Of a stretch of 16,006 nt of DNA, positions 8,395-15,823 are shown piece by piece. The stretch is from the NCBI GenBank assembly GCA_023230755.1, contig JALNWS010000086.1, positions 1-16,006 of the forward strand. The letters are read 5' to 3'. Both the position numbers and the translations under genes were made by a program. Position 1 is the stretch's first letter. Every line of letters starts with the position of its first letter. Under the pieces are notes generated by a model, which made no database searches, was not told the DNA's origin, and saw only the letters and a list, made by a program, of their open reading frames with translations. Origin of the DNA: Azoarcus sp. (GTDB lineage Bacteria > Pseudomonadota > Gammaproteobacteria > Burkholderiales > Rhodocyclaceae).

Positions 8395-8589
8395 ATGAGC
8401 ATTTTCGACTCCCCCATCGGCCGCTGCGAAGCCGTGAAAGAAATGGTTTTGCTCGACGAAACCCAAAACGAGTGCGCACATGAGCACGAGTGCCCACCCG
8501 GCAGGAAATGCCCGCTGGATGGTTACTTCACACCGAAGAGCGGACTCTCCGAGGAAGACGCAGAACTGCTGGCGAATGAGCCCGCCTGA
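8395..8589 (+). CDS. Small Cys/His-rich protein of unknown function
   Basis: I take the ATG at 8395 because AGGAGG (8384-8389) precedes it by five bases, which gives 64 residues. An in-frame ATG at 8338 overlaps the previous stop codon as ATGA and would add 19 residues. The product has no signal peptide or membrane helix, so it is probably cytoplasmic. It is acidic and contains cysteines 11, 27, 33 and 39 with histidines 29 and 31. The cluster reads C-x-H-x-H-x-C-x5-C, followed by PLDGYF, and could bind zinc or an iron-sulphur centre; this is inference. I recall similar short uncharacterised proteins in Rhodocyclales but cannot name a family. A TTGACA at 8344-8349 could be a -35 box, though no good -10 follows. 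The gene ends one base before a hairpin. Confidence 0.72.
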   Translation: MSIFDSPIGRCEAVKEMVLLDETQNECAHEHECPPGRKCPLDGYFTPKSGLSEEDAELLANEPA

Positions 8590-8622
8590 CAAGCGCCGGC
8601 CTGTTGGTACGGCCGGCGCTTG
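8590..8622. terminator. 12-bp hairpin between convergent genes, probable bidirectional terminator
   Basis: The arms 8590-8601 (CAAGCGCCGGCC) and 8611-8622 (GGCCGGCGCTTG) pair perfectly around a 9-base loop. The hairpin lies between the stop of the 64-residue protein gene (8589) and the stop of the convergent pseudouridine synthase gene (8640). The stem is very GC-rich. The position strongly suggests termination from both sides. No T-run follows on either strand, so efficiency is uncertain. Confidence 0.65.
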
Positions 8623-8639
8623 ACGGCGTCACCGTGGTG

Positions 8640-9737
8640 TCAGGCGAACTTTTCGTCCTCTGCGAGGTAGCGCCATTGCCCCAAGGGAAGGTCGCGTAGC
8701 ACGACTTTCCCAATCCGTACCCGCTTGAGCCCTATCACCGTGAGGCCGACCAGTTCGCACATGCGGCGGATCTGGCGCTTGCGCCCTTCGCGCAACACGA
8801 AGCGTAGTTGGTCATCGTTGATCCATTCAACCGTGGCTTCGCGCAGGGGGCGATCATCCAGCCACAGCCCATGGTTGAGCAATGCAAGGCCGTTTTCCGC
8901 CAGCGTTCCCTCAACCCGCACGATGTACTCTTTCTCAACGGAAGAGTTGTCGCCAATCAGCTGCCGGGCGATGCGCCCATCCTGAGTAAACACCAGCAAG
9001 CCGGTCGAATCGATGTCGAGCCGGCCGGCAGGTGCCAGCCCCTTGAACTGTGAGGGGTGAAAACGTTGTGCGGTTTCGTGGTCGTACTGGGTGTCACTGC
9101 CGATCAGCGCCATTGCCGGCTGATAGCCCGGCTCGGGCTGCCCCGAGACATAGCCGACCGGTTTGTGCAGCAGGATGGTGACGCGCTGCGCCTGTTCCTG
9201 CTTGGCCTCGGGGGCCAGCGCAATGCGCGCTTCGGGATCGATCCGGGTCCCAAGCTCGGACACGCGCTTGCCATCGACGAACACCCATCCGCGCTCAATC
9301 AGCTCGTCGGCCTCGCGCCTGGAGCAGATGCCACGGTCGGCCATGACCTTTGACAAGCGCAGCCCCTCGGCAGTGGACGTGCGCGGCGTCAGCGGCGGAC
9401 CGGGCGGGATGGCACCGTGTTCGCGGGACGAAGTGCGACCATCGGAACGAACACTGCTGCGACCTTCGCTGCGCGGATCGGTACGCGCGCCGTTACGGCC
9501 GTTGTCGCGTGCATCGGGCTTGCCCGCACGTCTGGGCGGTTTCGCATCCTTTGCGCGTCGGTCGTCAGGGCGCGAGTCACGCCCGGCACGCCCGCCCTGC
9601 TCGCCCTCCTTCTTCGGCTTGCGCCTCGGATCTGCAGCTTCGACTGAAGGCGCCTCGGGCGCGGGGCGATTGACCTTGAGCGTGCCTGCGATACGGGACG
9701 GGGCCGGCTGCGGCGGATTTTTGCGGACAGTATTCAA
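8640..9737 (-). CDS. 23S rRNA pseudouridine synthase, RsuA/RluB/RluE/RluF family
   Basis: The 365-residue enzyme converts a uridine in rRNA to pseudouridine. An S4 RNA-binding domain occupies about 126-165 (LRLSKVMADRGICSRREAD), and the catalytic domain begins near 185. The catalytic aspartate is D241 in GRLDIDSTGLLVF, and the family motif EGRKRQIRRMCE is at 317-328. The ending PLGQWRYLAEDE resembles E. coli RluF, so that subtype is my best guess, but the target base cannot be read. Residues 1-125 form an Arg/Pro/Gly/Asp-rich, probably disordered extension, which E. coli RluF carries instead at its C-terminus. The start is TTG at 9737, supported by GAGG at 9744-9747 with six bases spacing. 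The gene is separated from dctM by a terminator and therefore has its own promoter; a CATAAT at 9783-9788 is a possible -10. Confidence 0.92.
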   Translation of the reverse strand: MNTVRKNPPQPAPSRIAGTLKVNRPAPEAPSVEAADPRRKPKKEGEQGGRAGRDSRPDDRRAKDAKPPRRAGKPDARDNGRNGARTDPRSEGRSSVRSDGRTSSREHGAIPPGPPLTPRTSTAEGLRLSKVMADRGICSRREADELIERGWVFVDGKRVSELGTRIDPEARIALAPEAKQEQAQRVTILLHKPVGYVSGQPEPGYQPAMALIGSDTQYDHETAQRFHPSQFKGLAPAGRLDIDSTGLLVFTQDGRIARQLIGDNSSVEKEYIVRVEGTLAENGLALLNHGLWLDDRPLREATVEWINDDQLRFVLREGRKRQIRRMCELVGLTVIGLKRVRIGKVVLRDLPLGQWRYLAEDEKFA

Positions 9738-9872
9738 AGCGGACCTCGGGCGTCGGACGACGTTTTCAGAAAAACAGGCGTAATTATGCGCCGAAGTGGA
9801 ACGTAAGGCGCATGCAACGGACGTGCTCCCGCCAGACTGGGCACCCGTACCTCACCCTGCACAATCGTGGCA

Positions 9873-9905
9873 CAAAAAACAAAACCCGGCACAAGGCCGG
9901 GTTTT
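9873..9905 (-). terminator. Intrinsic terminator after dctM
   Basis: The arms 9881-9890 and 9896-9905 (AAAACCCGGC and GCCGGGTTTT on the plus strand) pair perfectly over 10 bp around a 5-base loop. Read leftward, a T-run follows (9874-9879), as expected of a Rho-independent terminator. It lies 25 bases beyond the dctM stop and closes the dctPQM operon before the pseudouridine synthase gene. Confidence 0.9.
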
Positions 9906-9929
9906 GCAGCTTGCAGAGAACACCACCGC

Positions 9930-11216
9930 TTACATCATGCCCAGTGCCGTGGGCAGGAAGGTCGAGATGCTCGGAATGTAGGTAATCAGCATCAGGAATA
10001 CCAGCATCGTGTACAACCACGGCATCACGGCCTTGCTCATCTCGGTCAGGCCGGCATTGGTAATGCCGCTCGCCACGAAAAGGTTCAGGCCGACTGGCGG
10101 CGTGATCATGCCGATCTCCATGTTGACCGTGATCATGACGCCGAAGTGAACCGGATCGATACCCAGCGCCACAGCCACCGGGAACAGGATCGGCGCCAGG
10201 ATCAGGATGATCGACGACGGTTCCATCAGCGCGCCGGCCACGATCAGCAGAATGTTCACCACGATCAGGAAGCCGACCTGCCCCATGCCGCTGGCAACGA
10301 TCGCGTCGGCCATGCGCTGCGGGATCTGCTCGGAGGTCAGGATGAAGGAGAACAGGATCGCACTGGCAATGATGAACAGCAGCATTGCGCTCATGTTCGC
10401 CGAGTCGAGCAGCACACGTGGAATCTGCTTGAAGGTCAGATCCTTGTACACGAATACCGCAATGAAGAAGGCGTACACCGCACTCATCGCCGCCGCTTCA
10501 GTCGGGGTGAACATGCCGGAATAGATCCCGCCCATCACCACAACGATCAGCATCAGGCCCCAGAACGCATCCTTGAAGTACACCAGCTTCATTTTCCACG
10601 GTGCGCGCTGCAATGTCGGATAGTTGTTCTTCCTGGCGACATACCAGGTGCACAGGCCGAGCATGAATGCAAGCAACAGACCCGGGATCACGCCGCCCAT
10701 GAACAGGGCACCGACCGACGAGTTGGTGGTGACCGCGTACATCACCATCACGATGGAAGGCGGGATCAGGATACCCAGCCCGCCAGCCGAAGCCACCACG
10801 CCTGCGCCGAAGCGGATCGGGTAGCCCTGCTTGACCATCGCCGGAATCAGGATCGAACCGATTGCCACCACGGTCGCCGGACTGGAGCCCGACACCGCTG
10901 CGAACAGCGCGCACGCCAGCACGGCGGACATGCCCAGCCCGCCACGCAGGTGGCCGACCATTGCCGTGGCAAAGTTGATCATTCGCCTCGCCACGCCGCC
11001 GTGGGTAAGGAAGTTGCCGGCGAGAATGAAGAACGGGATCGCCATGATCTCGAACTTCTCGATACCGGTGAACATCTTGAGCGCGACCGCTTCGAGCGGC
11101 ACGTCGGTGAAGATGAACATGAAGCTCAGCACGGTGAGGCCAAGCGCCACGCCCACGGGCATGCCGATCGCCATGAGGACGACGAGCAGGCCGAAAATAG
11201 CAAGTGTATTGGTCAT
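9930..11216 (-). CDS. dctM: TRAP transporter large permease subunit DctM
   Basis: The 428-residue, almost wholly hydrophobic protein has about 12 membrane helices and forms the transport channel of a tripartite ATP-independent periplasmic (TRAP) transporter, which uses a sodium or proton gradient. DctM-family landmarks are visible: GMPVGVALG near 18-26, VSGSSPATVVAIGS at 108-121, GGLGILIPPS at 145-154, MFTPTEAAAMSAVYAF in the second half, and EIGMITPPVGLNLFV near the C-terminus. Length is normal for the family. The gene begins 15 bases after dctQ with AGGAG around 11226-11230 as ribosome-binding site, and ends in a strong terminator. Partners are DctQ and DctP from the same operon. The likely substrate is a C4-dicarboxylate such as succinate, malate or fumarate, inferred from the neighbouring DctP and DctSR. 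Confidence 0.95.
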   Translation of the reverse strand: MTNTLAIFGLLVVLMAIGMPVGVALGLTVLSFMFIFTDVPLEAVALKMFTGIEKFEIMAIPFFILAGNFLTHGGVARRMINFATAMVGHLRGGLGMSAVLACALFAAVSGSSPATVVAIGSILIPAMVKQGYPIRFGAGVVASAGGLGILIPPSIVMVMYAVTTNSSVGALFMGGVIPGLLLAFMLGLCTWYVARKNNYPTLQRAPWKMKLVYFKDAFWGLMLIVVVMGGIYSGMFTPTEAAAMSAVYAFFIAVFVYKDLTFKQIPRVLLDSANMSAMLLFIIASAILFSFILTSEQIPQRMADAIVASGMGQVGFLIVVNILLIVAGALMEPSSIILILAPILFPVAVALGIDPVHFGVMITVNMEIGMITPPVGLNLFVASGITNAGLTEMSKAVMPWLYTMLVFLMLITYIPSISTFLPTALGMM

Positions 11217-11231
11217 TGCTGCATGCTCCTG

Positions 11232-11936
11232 TTAGCGCTTGCCGCTGACGTCGGACTGATCATGGCCGGATTTCCTGGCCTGTCCGTGCTCAATGTCTTC
11301 GAACATCGAGATTGCTTCGCCCTCAAGCAGGACGTTCACGTCCTGTTCCTCGTCGAGACCTTCGACGTGACCATGATCATGTCGCGGCAATTCGCCGGTT
11401 CGGGCAAAACTGACCATCACCTGCAGGAAGCGGAAGCACATCAGGAAGGAACCCAGAGGCACTGCGGAGTACACGATCCATGTCGGCCATTCCAGATCGG
11501 GAGTGGTCGGACCCTGGTAGAAATCGCCAACGTCGCTGCCGAACAGGGTCAGCGTCTCGTAGGCCATGCCGTTCTCCCAGATGAACAGCGCGCCGAATAT
11601 GCCGATCAGTCCGGTGAAGATGACGCCGCACGCGAGGCCGAGCTGGATCATGACCGCACGGGGTTTTTCCGGCACCTTGTTGACGAGGATGTCGACACCC
11701 ACGTGAATCCCGGTCCGCACACCATAGGCAGCACCAAACTTGGCCATCCACACGAAAAGGATGATGCAGAACTCCTGTGCCCAGCCAAAGTTCATCGACA
11801 GCAACCAGTCTTGCAGATACGGGATCTCATAGCCTGATGCGTAGCGGTGCACAACCGAAATGAAGATGACCACCGTCGCCACCGCCATCAGCGAGGCAAT
11901 GATGAATTCTTCGAGCCGATCGATAATTTTGTTCAT
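11232..11936 (-). CDS. dctQ: TRAP transporter small permease subunit DctQ, with a long C-terminal tail
   Basis: The 234-residue inner-membrane protein has four predicted helices (about 11-30, 52-75, 95-120 and 152-175), the DctQ pattern. The motif WAQEFCIILFVWMAKFGAAYG followed by RTGIHVGVDIL (74-84) is typical of the family. DctQ associates with DctM in the membrane and is needed for uptake. Unusual parts are a polar loop between helices three and four (about 121-150) and a tail of 54 residues after the last helix (181-234), which is acidic with five histidines and should be cytoplasmic. The gene starts 69 bases after dctP, behind a terminator-like hairpin, and is followed by dctM after 15 bases. 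The larger size resembles the DctQ of dedicated C4-dicarboxylate systems such as that of Rhodobacter capsulatus. Confidence 0.93.
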   Translation of the reverse strand: MNKIIDRLEEFIIASLMAVATVVIFISVVHRYASGYEIPYLQDWLLSMNFGWAQEFCIILFVWMAKFGAAYGVRTGIHVGVDILVNKVPEKPRAVMIQLGLACGVIFTGLIGIFGALFIWENGMAYETLTLFGSDVGDFYQGPTTPDLEWPTWIVYSAVPLGSFLMCFRFLQVMVSFARTGELPRHDHGHVEGLDEEQDVNVLLEGEAISMFEDIEHGQARKSGHDQSDVSGKR

Positions 11937-11951
11937 GATGGGTCTCTCTGC

Positions 11952-11988
11952 AAAAAACGCCCGCCAGGTATGCGCCTGACGGGCGTTT
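11952..11988 (-). terminator. Terminator-like hairpin between dctP and dctQ (probable partial terminator)
   Basis: The arms 11955-11963 and 11980-11988 pair over 9 bp (AAACGCCCG with CGGGCGTTT). After one mismatch, four more pairs follow (11965-11968 with 11975-11978) around a 6-base loop. Read leftward the stem is followed by six T residues (11957-11952), so it has the form of an intrinsic terminator. Since dctQ and dctM lie downstream in the same direction, it probably lowers their expression relative to dctP or protects the dctP 3' end. Confidence 0.8.
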
Positions 11989-12005
11989 CCGGGTACAGAA
12001 GCAAA

Positions 12006-13010
12006 TTACAGCTTGGACGGATCGAAGCCGGTTTCCTTGTAGATCGCTTCGATCAGGTCAGCACCGATCCGCGACGCCATCTTCTTGTGCACCGGCAGCA
12101 GCGCCTTCTTGAACGCAAGCTTCTCGGCAGGCGTCAGCTGATAGATCTCGGTCTTGCCCGAGGCGCGCACAGCGGCGAGCGCCTTGTCATTCTCTTCCTT
12201 GGCGATGGTGTTGGCATATTCGGTCGACTCGACCATCGCCTTTTCCAGTTCGCCACGGATATCCGACGGCAGACCATCCCAGAACTTCTTGTTGGTGATC
12301 ACGGCATAACCCAGGTAACCGTGCTCGGTCAGGGTCATGTTCGACTGCACTTCGTGCATTTTCTGCGTATACAGATTGGAGTGCGGGTTCTCGGTCCCGT
12401 CGACCACGCCGGTCTGCAGCGCCTGGTAGACTTCAGAGAAAGCCATCACCTGCGGCAGTGCCTTCAGCTCGCGCATCTGCTCTTCGAGCACCTTGGACGA
12501 CTGGATGCGCATCTTCTTGCCCTTCAGATCGTCGGGCGTCTTGATCGGAGAGTTGGCCGAGAACGACTTGAAGCCATTGTCCCAGAAGGCCAGACCCCTG
12601 ATGCCCTTGGCTTCGAGCTTGGACAGCATCATCTTGCCCACGGGGCCGGTCGTCACCTTGTGCAGGTCGGCGTAGCCATCAAAAATGTAGGGCAGGTCGA
12701 AGACCTCGAATTCGCGCACGCCGAGCGGGCCGAACTTGGCCAGCGAAGGGGCAAGCAGCTGGACGGCGCCAAGTTGCAGCGCTTCCATTTCTTCCTTGTC
12801 CTTGTACAGCGTGCTGTTCGGGTAGACTTCGACCTTCACCGCACCCTTGGTGTATTTTTCGGCCAGTTCCTTGAATTTGTCGGCAGCCTTGCCCTTGGGG
12901 GTATCCGTTGCCACGACGTGACTGAACTTGATTACGATAGGATCGGCTGCAGCGGCCGTTGCGGTGATGCCGACAGCAATTAGACCCAGTAGAAGCGCAC
13001 GAATTTTCAT
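12006..13010 (-). CDS. dctP: TRAP transporter substrate-binding protein DctP
   Basis: The 334-residue periplasmic protein captures the substrate and delivers it to DctQM. Residues 1-22 form a signal peptide (MKIRALLLGLIAVGITATAA) with cleavage near AAA-D. The mature protein has the DctP-family pattern: the start IVIKFSHVVATDTPKG, and KKMRIQSS at 165-172 with the conserved Arg168 that binds the substrate carboxylate. GVVDGTENPHSNLYTQK spans 201-217, where the Gly-Thr-Glu-Asn segment and N212 are typical of C4-dicarboxylate binders. Length matches R. capsulatus DctP. I chose the ATG at 13010, since GGAGGAG at 13018-13024 precedes it by seven bases and it begins the signal peptide. An ATG at 13043 is in frame but would misplace the signal. 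It is first in the operon and divergent from dctSR, which probably control it. Confidence 0.95.
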   Translation of the reverse strand: MKIRALLLGLIAVGITATAAAADPIVIKFSHVVATDTPKGKAADKFKELAEKYTKGAVKVEVYPNSTLYKDKEEMEALQLGAVQLLAPSLAKFGPLGVREFEVFDLPYIFDGYADLHKVTTGPVGKMMLSKLEAKGIRGLAFWDNGFKSFSANSPIKTPDDLKGKKMRIQSSKVLEEQMRELKALPQVMAFSEVYQALQTGVVDGTENPHSNLYTQKMHEVQSNMTLTEHGYLGYAVITNKKFWDGLPSDIRGELEKAMVESTEYANTIAKEENDKALAAVRASGKTEIYQLTPAEKLAFKKALLPVHKKMASRIGADLIEAIYKETGFDPSKL

Positions 13011-13244
13011 TACCCATCTCCTCCAATTGAGAAACTGACGCACTGAATGCGTTTTCGACTCGATACTGCCATGCTGGACGCACGGGCATACGAGACTTCA
13101 TGGACAGCCAAACCCGCCGTAAAGTGCAAGCATAGTGGTCGATTCGAACCATGACCGCAATTGTGGAATACCGCAAATCGGATGGATGCCATCATAAGCA
13201 CCGTCAATGCAGCCGATTTCAAGCCAAGGTCAAAAGTCCGATTG
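13011..13244. promoter_or_regulatory. Shared control region between dctP and dctS
   Basis: This 234-base interval separates the divergent dctPQM and dctSR operons and must carry both promoters. I looked on both strands for the GG-N10-GC pattern of a sigma-54 promoter and found no convincing copy, which fits a LuxR/FixJ-type regulator rather than an NtrC-type one. Symmetric sequences are present: a near-palindrome at 13155-13166 (CCGCAATTGTGG), a direct repeat ACCGCAA at 13154-13160 and 13170-13176, and GGTCGATTCGAACC at 13137-13150. These are candidate regulator sites. I could not assign -35/-10 boxes with confidence. Confidence 0.5.
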
Positions 13245-15221
13245 ATGCTCACCACGCCCGACACCCAGAACACCGTGCGCAACCGATGGATCGGCCGCCT
13301 GCCGTATATCCTCCTTGCCCTGTTCCTCACGACCATCGTGCTGCTAGTCTGGCTCACACGTCAGTACGACACAGAGGAACAGCAGACGACCCTGCTCACC
13401 GACGTGCTGTGGATGGAGCAGAACCTGCACTTCCAGCTCGATCGCAACGAGGGCCTGTTGCAGCAGATCGGACCTGAACTCTTGAGCGCCACGGGACGAC
13501 CGTCGAGCCAGAACGAGGCCCAGCTGCGCCAGCTGATGAGCCAGGACCGTGGCATCGTGCGCATCCTGTGGCTCGATAAGGATGGCCAGCCCAGAGGCTC
13601 CCTGCCGCCCTCGCAGGACAGCGGTCTGATCGGCGAAACCGATGGTGCCGTCCCTTCGGAATCGGTCATGAGGCTGGCCCGCGCGCTAGGGCGACCGACC
13701 TATGGCCCTGCCTATCCCGTTGCCGGCGGGAAATACCACTTTGAAGTTCACGTCCCGGCGTGGTCGGACGACGCGTTTCTGGGCGTGGTTGTCGCCGTCT
13801 ATTCCCTTTCCGACCTCGTTTCCCGCGAGCTGCCCTGGTGGTTCTCCGAACGATACCGCGTTGCGGTACTCGACCCCGATGGGCAGGAAATCGCCGCAAA
13901 ATCCAAGGTTGCGCCGCTTGCCTCGCACCTGAGCTACACCACGCCGTTCGACCCGCCGGGGCGCGGCCTGATGCTGCAGATCACCGCCTACAAAGGCGAA
14001 ACCCGCTGGATGCCGGTCCTGTTGATCGCGTCCATCGTGCTCTTCGGCACCGTCATCGTGTGGAGCATCTGGCAGTTGCGCCGCCAGCTCGCCCGCCGGC
14101 AGGCGGCTGAACAGGCCTTGCGCCGCGAGTCCGCCTTTCGCAAGGCCATGGAGGACTCAGTCATCACCGGCCTGCGGGCACGCGACCATGAAGGCCGCAT
14201 CACCCATGTCAATCCGGCTTTCTGCCGCATGACCGGTTACAGCGCAGACGAACTGATTGGTGCCACGCCGCCCATGCCCTACTGGGATCCGGACCAGATC
14301 GACCGCACGATGGAGGTGCACGACAACGTGATGGCGGAGGGTACGCCGGTGGACGGGCTGGAAGTCTCGCTGCGGCGCAAGAATGGCGAGCGCTTCGACG
14401 CGCTGATCTTCGAAGCACCGTTGATAGATGCGGAAGGACGAGACAACGGCTGGATGGGCTCGGTGCTGGATGTTACCGAACAGAAACGGGCACGCGAGCT
14501 CGCGCGCCAGCAGGACGAACGCCTGCAGGCCACTTCGCGCTTGGTCACCATGGGCGAGATGGCCTCGACCCTGGCGCACGAACTGAACCAGCCGCTGGCC
14601 GCTATCGCCAGCTATAACAGCGGCTGCATCAACCGTCTCGATGCGGGCGAAATCGATCCTGCGGAGCTGCGCGAGATCCACGAGAAAATCGGGCGCCAGG
14701 CCCGTCGGGCGGGCGAGATCATCCGCCGCGTGCATGATTTTGTCCGCCGCTCCGAGCCAAAGCGCGAAACCGTCGACCTCAACGCCATCATCCTCGAGGC
14801 CGTCGGCCTCATCGAGGCCGATGCGCGCAAACGCCGGATGCGCATCACCACCGAACTGCTGCCGAGCCCGCCCATGGTGACCGCAGATCCGGTCATGATC
14901 GAGCAGATCCTGGTCAACCTCGTACGCAACGGCATGGATGCGATGCGCAGCATGCCTGCCGCCCTGCGGGAGGTGCTCATCCACACCCGCTGCACCGGGA
15001 GCACGATGGAAGTACACGTTTGCGACCGTGGCGTCGGCATCGATGCGGAGTCGGCGTCCCGCCTGTTCCAGCCCTTTTTCACCACCAAGGAAGAAGGCAT
15101 GGGCATGGGACTCAACATCTGCCGCTCAATCGCGGAACTGCATCATGGGCGACTGACGTTTGAACCAAACCCGTCAGGCGGTACCATCTTCATCCTTTCG
15201 CTACCGGTAGAACGCCAATGA
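13245..15221 (+). CDS. dctS: DctS-type membrane sensor histidine kinase
   Basis: The protein has 658 residues if started at the ATG at 13245. Other in-frame starts are ATG 13182 and TTG 13161; none has a good ribosome-binding site. I prefer 13245 because the first helix (about 17-36) then lies close to the N-terminus. A periplasmic sensor region (about 37-250) is followed by a second helix (about 255-277), a PAS domain (about 299-415, MTGYSADELIG) and the kinase core. The phospho-acceptor is His445 in LAHELNQPLAAIASY. The ATP-binding domain shows NLVRN (558-562), DRGVGI (from 594) and FFTTKEEGMGMGL. It should sense external or transporter-bound dicarboxylate and phosphorylate the regulator encoded next, overlapping by ATGA. 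The divergent TRAP operon supports the Dct assignment, as in R. capsulatus. Confidence 0.9.
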   Translation: MLTTPDTQNTVRNRWIGRLPYILLALFLTTIVLLVWLTRQYDTEEQQTTLLTDVLWMEQNLHFQLDRNEGLLQQIGPELLSATGRPSSQNEAQLRQLMSQDRGIVRILWLDKDGQPRGSLPPSQDSGLIGETDGAVPSESVMRLARALGRPTYGPAYPVAGGKYHFEVHVPAWSDDAFLGVVVAVYSLSDLVSRELPWWFSERYRVAVLDPDGQEIAAKSKVAPLASHLSYTTPFDPPGRGLMLQITAYKGETRWMPVLLIASIVLFGTVIVWSIWQLRRQLARRQAAEQALRRESAFRKAMEDSVITGLRARDHEGRITHVNPAFCRMTGYSADELIGATPPMPYWDPDQIDRTMEVHDNVMAEGTPVDGLEVSLRRKNGERFDALIFEAPLIDAEGRDNGWMGSVLDVTEQKRARELARQQDERLQATSRLVTMGEMASTLAHELNQPLAAIASYNSGCINRLDAGEIDPAELREIHEKIGRQARRAGEIIRRVHDFVRRSEPKRETVDLNAIILEAVGLIEADARKRRMRITTELLPSPPMVTADPVMIEQILVNLVRNGMDAMRSMPAALREVLIHTRCTGSTMEVHVCDRGVGIDAESASRLFQPFFTTKEEGMGMGLNICRSIAELHHGRLTFEPNPSGGTIFILSLPVERQ

Positions 15222-15823
15222 CTCAGGCTTGTGCCCACATCATCGACGACGACGAAGCCATTCGTGACGCCCTGCAGTGGCAGTTCCGGACCCGCGGCGT
15301 ACCCTGCCGGATGTGGCCTGGTGCCGAAGCATTTCTCGCCGCCTGGCAACCCGAATGGCGTGGCTGCATCGTGCTCGATATCCGCATGGAGGGCATGAGC
15401 GGGCTGGAATGCTTCGACGTGCTCATTGAGCGCAACTGCACCTTGCCGGTGATCTTCATCACCGGCCACGGCGACGTGCCGATGGCCGTCAGTGCCCTCA
15501 AGAAAGGCGCTTTCGACTTCATCGAAAAGCCCTTCAATGACAATGACCTGATCGAGCACGTACAGCGTGCATTCGATCGCGACGCCGCCAGCCAGCAGGC
15601 CGCAGCCGATCGCGATACCGTCGAAGCCAGACTGGCCACGCTGACGGCGCGCGAGCGCGAGGTCATGGAACTGATTCTGGAAGGAAAATTCAACAAGGTC
15701 ATTGCCGACGAGCTGTCGATCTCGATGCGCACGGTCGAGGCGCATCGGTCACGCGTGTTCGACAAGATGCAGGTGCGCTCGGCGGTGGAACTGGCGCAGA
15801 TGCTGACCACCCTCAGGAACTGA
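15218..15823 (+). CDS. dctR: DctR-type response regulator (receiver plus LuxR/FixJ HTH)
   Basis: The 201-residue regulator has a receiver domain (about 5-120) with acidic residues D10-D12, phospho-acceptor D54 (IVLDIRMEGM), a Ser/Thr switch in FITGHGD and the lysine in IEKPF. A LuxR-type DNA-binding domain follows (about 137-197, LTAREREVMELI then MRTVEAHRSRV). This is the FixJ/NarL-like form and not the sigma-54-activating DctD form. Its ATG overlaps the dctS stop codon, giving coupled translation. It presumably activates dctPQM in response to C4-dicarboxylates, binding in the interval between dctP and dctS; that is inferred from the arrangement, which matches the dctSR-dctPQM locus known in R. 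capsulatus. Its last 11 bases overlap the end of the convergent tilS gene. Confidence 0.93.
   Translation: MTQACAHIIDDDEAIRDALQWQFRTRGVPCRMWPGAEAFLAAWQPEWRGCIVLDIRMEGMSGLECFDVLIERNCTLPVIFITGHGDVPMAVSALKKGAFDFIEKPFNDNDLIEHVQRAFDRDAASQQAAADRDTVEARLATLTAREREVMELILEGKFNKVIADELSISMRTVEAHRSRVFDKMQVRSAVELAQMLTTLRN

Noticed and set aside
9867..11837. A 656-codon open frame on the plus strand opposite dctM and dctQ
   Set aside because: It lies antisense to two clear TRAP genes, and its composition (His, Gln, Asp, Arg rich, no domain pattern) is typical of a mirror frame in GC-rich DNA. It would also read through the dctM terminator.
11847..12983. A 378-codon open frame on the plus strand opposite dctP
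   Set aside because: dctP on the other strand has a signal peptide, ribosome-binding site and family motifs. The antisense frame has no recognisable features.
13011..13244. A sigma-54 promoter for dctP
   Set aside because: Known for many dct systems regulated by DctD, so I looked for GG-N10-GC on both strands. No convincing match was found, and the regulator here lacks a sigma-54 activation domain.
14157..15017. A 286-codon leftward open frame inside dctS
   Set aside because: It is antisense to the PAS and kinase domains, whose motifs are unmistakable.
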